Shown: piece after piece, positions 61,082 through 64,000 of the stretch
Layout: the number at the start of each line of letters is the position of its first letter
Position numbering within the stretch: position 1 is the first letter of the stretch
Assembly (NCBI RefSeq): GCF_003258355.1
Contig: NZ_QKPO01000004.1
Location: 124,001 to 188,000, forward strand
Reading direction: 5' to 3'
Length of the DNA stretch: 64,000 bases
Source of the DNA: Confluentibacter sediminis
GTDB taxonomy: Bacteria; Bacteroidota; Bacteroidia; Flavobacteriales; Flavobacteriaceae
Translations under genes and position numbers: made by a program
Notes under the pieces: generated by a model
Seen by the model: the letters and a program-made list of their open reading frames with translations, nothing else
The model's database searches: none
Told to the model about the DNA's origin: nothing

Positions 61082-64000
61082 TTAAAATGTCACGTTAAGT
61101 CCAACAGTAAAAGTTCTCGTAGTAGGATATTTGTACGGAGAGTCCATTCCTGGATCCAATCCAGATGTTGGCGTCTGAACAACACCTGCCTGTGCTGTTG
61201 AGACTCCATTGCGTAAACTAACTTCAGGGTCTATCCCTTTGTAGCCAGTTATGATAAAAGCGTTAAGTACCGATGTGTAAATGCGCGCCGACTGGAATTT
61301 GATCCCGGTTATACTTTTGAAGTTATACCCCAACGTGATATTATCAATTTTCCAGTAGTCCCCATTTTCGATGTAATAGCTGTTGAACTCAAGTGGTGAT
61401 TTTAATTGGGTTTTTCCAAATATCGGATCGAATGCTGTTTTGAGCACATTGTACTGGACATATGTCGGATTCTCAAACATCATACGTTGTAGGTTTGCCA
61501 CCTGAAATTTGAACGCACCTCTTTGTGAAATACTTAAATCCCAGTTCTTAAATTTAAAGGTATTATTCCAACTGATGTGGTATTTTGGAATGCCGTTCCC
61601 AATTACTTTCTTGTCCTCGAAAGAATGCCCAAAATCGGTATATTTTACAGGTTGGCCATCAGCTCCTTCATAAACCCATTGCCCATAATTCCCTGGGTCA
61701 CCAGTCTGGTCGTTGCCAATATCAATTACCTTATAGCCATAAAAATCACCAACCGGCCCTCCAACTTTTAATAGATGGGAGAAAGTCTGAATTGGAGGGA
61801 AAATAGCTCCTACCCTTAAATAATCTGTTGACTGTTGGTAAATGTCGTTTGAAAGACTGACCAGCTTATTAGTGTTCGTAGAAAAGCCAACGCTGGTATT
61901 CCAAAATACATCTTTGTTTTTAACAGCCTCAAAATTGAGCATAACTTCCAATCCCTTGTTTTCCATTACACCCACATTAGCCAAGGTTTGATTGTAAAGA
62001 TTAGGAGGACTCGGCACCGCAAATATGGATAGAAGATCATGGACCTGTCGGTTGTAGTAATCAATGCTACCGCTTACACGGTTATCCAACATGCTGAAAT
62101 CAACGCCAATATCTGTTTCTCGTTTTTCTTCCCATTTCAGATTAGGATTTGGGTTAGAAGCAGGAACCAGTGTTTTTATCCAATTACCATTGGAATACAC
62201 ATAGCCATAACCATAATCAAGAATTCCAACTGCCTTGAACAAATCAGAAGGTTGTGACCCAGTGACTCCATATCCCGCCCTTAATTTAATGTCATTAAAT
62301 AGGGTCTGATTTTTCATGAAAGATTCTTCTGTAACTCTCCAACCTACTGAAATTGCTGGAAATGTACCCCAAGGATTATTCGTACCCCATAATTGACTGG
62401 CTTCTTCACGGCGTATACTTGCCATCAAAAGATATTTGTTATTATAATTGTAGTTGAAACGCCCGAAATAGCCTATAAGATTGGTCTTTTGTCTATAGTT
62501 ATCAATCATGCCCTCATATTTTCCACTACTAATAGCTTGTCCAAGTTGAATATTGTTGTATCCAAACTTATCGGTTGGAAAATCCCAGTTTCTCATGCCA
62601 TAATTGCTGTATTCATTATCCTGATAACTATACCCTCCTAAAATAGCGAAATTATGATCCTTTATAGACTTTTTGTATTCTACAGTGAGTTCAATCAGGT
62701 GATCGATCGATTCATTTCCTCCAATAGATGCATAACCATTCCGATTATCCCGTAAGGTACTTGCATGTTGTTTCGTTTCAGCATAGCCATTTTCTTCAAT
62801 TCTTTTCCCATATGAAAAGACTCCGGATAATTTTAGGCCATCAATCGGCGCATAGACAACAGAGCCTTTATATCTCGAAACTTGGTTGTTTGCTTGCCCA
62901 TCACTTTCGTATAAATCTGATACGGGACTTTCATAGTCAAACTTCGTAAGTTCCTGAAACCATGTTCCGTCAGGATTCTTAATAGGAGCGGTTGGGTTTT
63001 GCATGACCGATTGTCGGTAGATATTCTGATTAAAACCATTCCATTTCGAAGAGGAACTAAATAAATTGATGTTGAATTTCAGTTTATTATCAAACATACT
63101 ATGGTTAAAATCCACGCGACCTGAGAATTTCTCATTGTAAGACTTTCTAAATATTCCTTCCTTGTTATCATAGTTTAAACTTATCAGGTAATTAGTTGTT
63201 TGGTTACCACCACGGAATGTTAAGTTGTGAGATTGAATCAATGGAGTTTGGCTTATCTCTTTAAACCAATCTGTGCTTTCTCCATAATCAGGCATTTCAT
63301 TTTGGCGGAAACCTGCGGCAATCTGATCTCTAAAATCGGCAGCGGTCGATAAATTAAGCTTCCGAGCGATAGTTTGAGTACTTACAAAGGTTTGATATTC
63401 AACGGTGCTTTTTCCATCTCCGCGTGCACTTTTTGTTGTAATCAGGATTACACCATTTGTTCCCCGAGTACCATAAATTGCAGCTGCAGAACCGTCTTTT
63501 AGCACATCAATGGACTCAATATCTTGAGGCGATACTGTTTTCATGTCGCCAGGAATTCCATCAATAAGAACAAGCGGATCCTGATTTGCTCCCATAAGCG
63601 AAGTATTTCCACGTAAAAGAATTTGGGTTTTATTTGTAGGGTCACCACTAGGAGAAATGATTGTTAGACCAGCTACTTTTCCCTGTATTAATTGACCTGC
63701 GTCAGCAACACTTCCTTTGATGAAATCATCAGCTTTTACAGTGGCTACTGAACTGGTCACGTCGGCTTTCTTCATGGTTCCATAACCAACCACCACAACT
63801 TCGTTTAGCGCAGCTGCATTTTCAGCCAACATAATGGCAATATTAGTTTGATTACCAATAACTATTTCTTTTGTTAAGAAACCAACATAAGAAATCACAA
63901 GTGTAGCATTCTTATTTGAAACATGAAGAGTAAAATTACCGTCAAAGTCTGACTGCGTACCATTTGTGGTGCCTTTTTCTATAATGTTAGCTCCAGGTAA
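61082..64000 (-). CDS. SusC/RagA-family TonB-linked transporter (third pair), 5' end outside window
   Basis: The minus-strand frame is open to the window edge. The visible start LPGANIIEKGTTNGTQSDF is inside the carboxypeptidase-like regulatory domain, so signal peptide and start codon lie beyond base 64000. Then come the SusC box (LNEVVVVGYGTMKKADVTSS), the plug (PLVLIDGIPGDM, IDVLKDGSAAAIYGTRGTNG) and a barrel ending in TRTFTVGLNVTF. About 973 codons are visible. A methionine 938 codons from the end (63898) is internal, not the start. Base composition is higher in G+C than in the other two SusC genes. Confidence 0.94.
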   Translation of the reverse strand, partial: LPGANIIEKGTTNGTQSDFDGNFTLHVSNKNATLVISYVGFLTKEIVIGNQTNIAIMLAENAAALNEVVVVGYGTMKKADVTSSVATVKADDFIKGSVADAGQLIQGKVAGLTIISPSGDPTNKTQILLRGNTSLMGANQDPLVLIDGIPGDMKTVSPQDIESIDVLKDGSAAAIYGTRGTNGVILITTKSARGDGKSTVEYQTFVSTQTIARKLNLSTAADFRDQIAAGFRQNEMPDYGESTDWFKEISQTPLIQSHNLTFRGGNQTTNYLISLNYDNKEGIFRKSYNEKFSGRVDFNHSMFDNKLKFNINLFSSSSKWNGFNQNIYRQSVMQNPTAPIKNPDGTWFQELTKFDYESPVSDLYESDGQANNQVSRYKGSVVYAPIDGLKLSGVFSYGKRIEENGYAETKQHASTLRDNRNGYASIGGNESIDHLIELTVEYKKSIKDHNFAILGGYSYQDNEYSNYGMRNWDFPTDKFGYNNIQLGQAISSGKYEGMIDNYRQKTNLIGYFGRFNYNYNNKYLLMASIRREEASQLWGTNNPWGTFPAISVGWRVTEESFMKNQTLFNDIKLRAGYGVTGSQPSDLFKAVGILDYGYGYVYSNGNWIKTLVPASNPNPNLKWEEKRETDIGVDFSMLDNRVSGSIDYYNRQVHDLLSIFAVPSPPNLYNQTLANVGVMENKGLEVMLNFEAVKNKDVFWNTSVGFSTNTNKLVSLSNDIYQQSTDYLRVGAIFPPIQTFSHLLKVGGPVGDFYGYKVIDIGNDQTGDPGNYGQWVYEGADGQPVKYTDFGHSFEDKKVIGNGIPKYHISWNNTFKFKNWDLSISQRGAFKFQVANLQRMMFENPTYVQYNVLKTAFDPIFGKTQLKSPLEFNSYYIENGDYWKIDNITLGYNFKSITGIKFQSARIYTSVLNAFIITGYKGIDPEVSLRNGVSTAQAGVVQTPTSGLDPGMDSPYKYPTTRTFTVGLNVTF

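Noticed and set aside
61577-63039. Several open frames of 64-82 codons on the plus strand opposite the third SusC gene
   Set aside because: They are antisense shadows of a clear SusC reading frame and show no domain or signal peptide of their own.

Overview
The window comes from an AT-rich member of the Bacteroidota, almost certainly a marine-type Flavobacteriaceae. Signs of this are the SusC/SusD pairs, hybrid two-component sensors with AraC output, short signal peptides ending in FSQ or FAQ, absence of Shine-Dalgarno signals, TAnnTTTG-like promoter elements and a bacillithiol gene (bshA).

Bases 1-16.9 kb are a chromosomal housekeeping block: lptD (minus strand, cut by the window edge), a cell-wall amidase, an MCE/MlaD protein, two Fe-S proteins resembling split heterodisulfide reductase/GlpC subunits, two small conserved proteins, serB, a four-gene thioredoxin-ApbE-DUF4266-DUF3570 cassette, a GH3/beta-lactamase fusion, bshA and a VOC protein.

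Bases 16.9-18.8 kb are a graveyard: a dead IS200/IS605 element with recognisable ends, the tail of an MFS sugar porter on the minus strand, and a DJ-1/PfpI remnant with an internal stop. A fourth relic, the first 27 codons of a sugar-nucleotide pyrophosphorylase, lies at 46.9 kb, so relics flank both sides of the polysaccharide locus.

Bases 18.9-46.8 kb form a polysaccharide utilization locus (PUL): an intact hybrid two-component regulator, then a co-directional set of BNR_4 propeller enzyme, GH88, GH2, SusC, SusD, DUF2264 (GH154-like), GH2, GH16, GH2 and a double GH43. A minus-strand kduI-kduD-DUF4861 operon and a divergent LacI regulator with a perfect palindromic operator complete it. GH88 together with KduI/KduD implies release of unsaturated uronate. 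There is no sulfatase, which favours a non-sulfated uronate- and galactose-containing glycan such as a type II arabinogalactan over ulvan or carrageenan (inference).

Bases 47.1-59.0 kb are a second SusCD locus whose enzymes are phosphoesterases rather than glycosidases: a hybrid sensor that has lost the phosphorelay residues, SusC, SusD, a fusion of a PLC/GDPD-like phosphodiesterase with an alkaline phosphatase, and a calcineurin-like phosphoesterase. It looks like a TonB-dependent phosphoester scavenging system and is my best candidate for an under-described system.

Bases 59.4-64 kb hold a third SusC/SusD pair on the minus strand, more GC-rich in spot counts than its neighbours and cut by the window end. 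A 46-bp perfect palindrome separates it from the phosphoester locus. I saw no tRNA, rRNA or CRISPR array.
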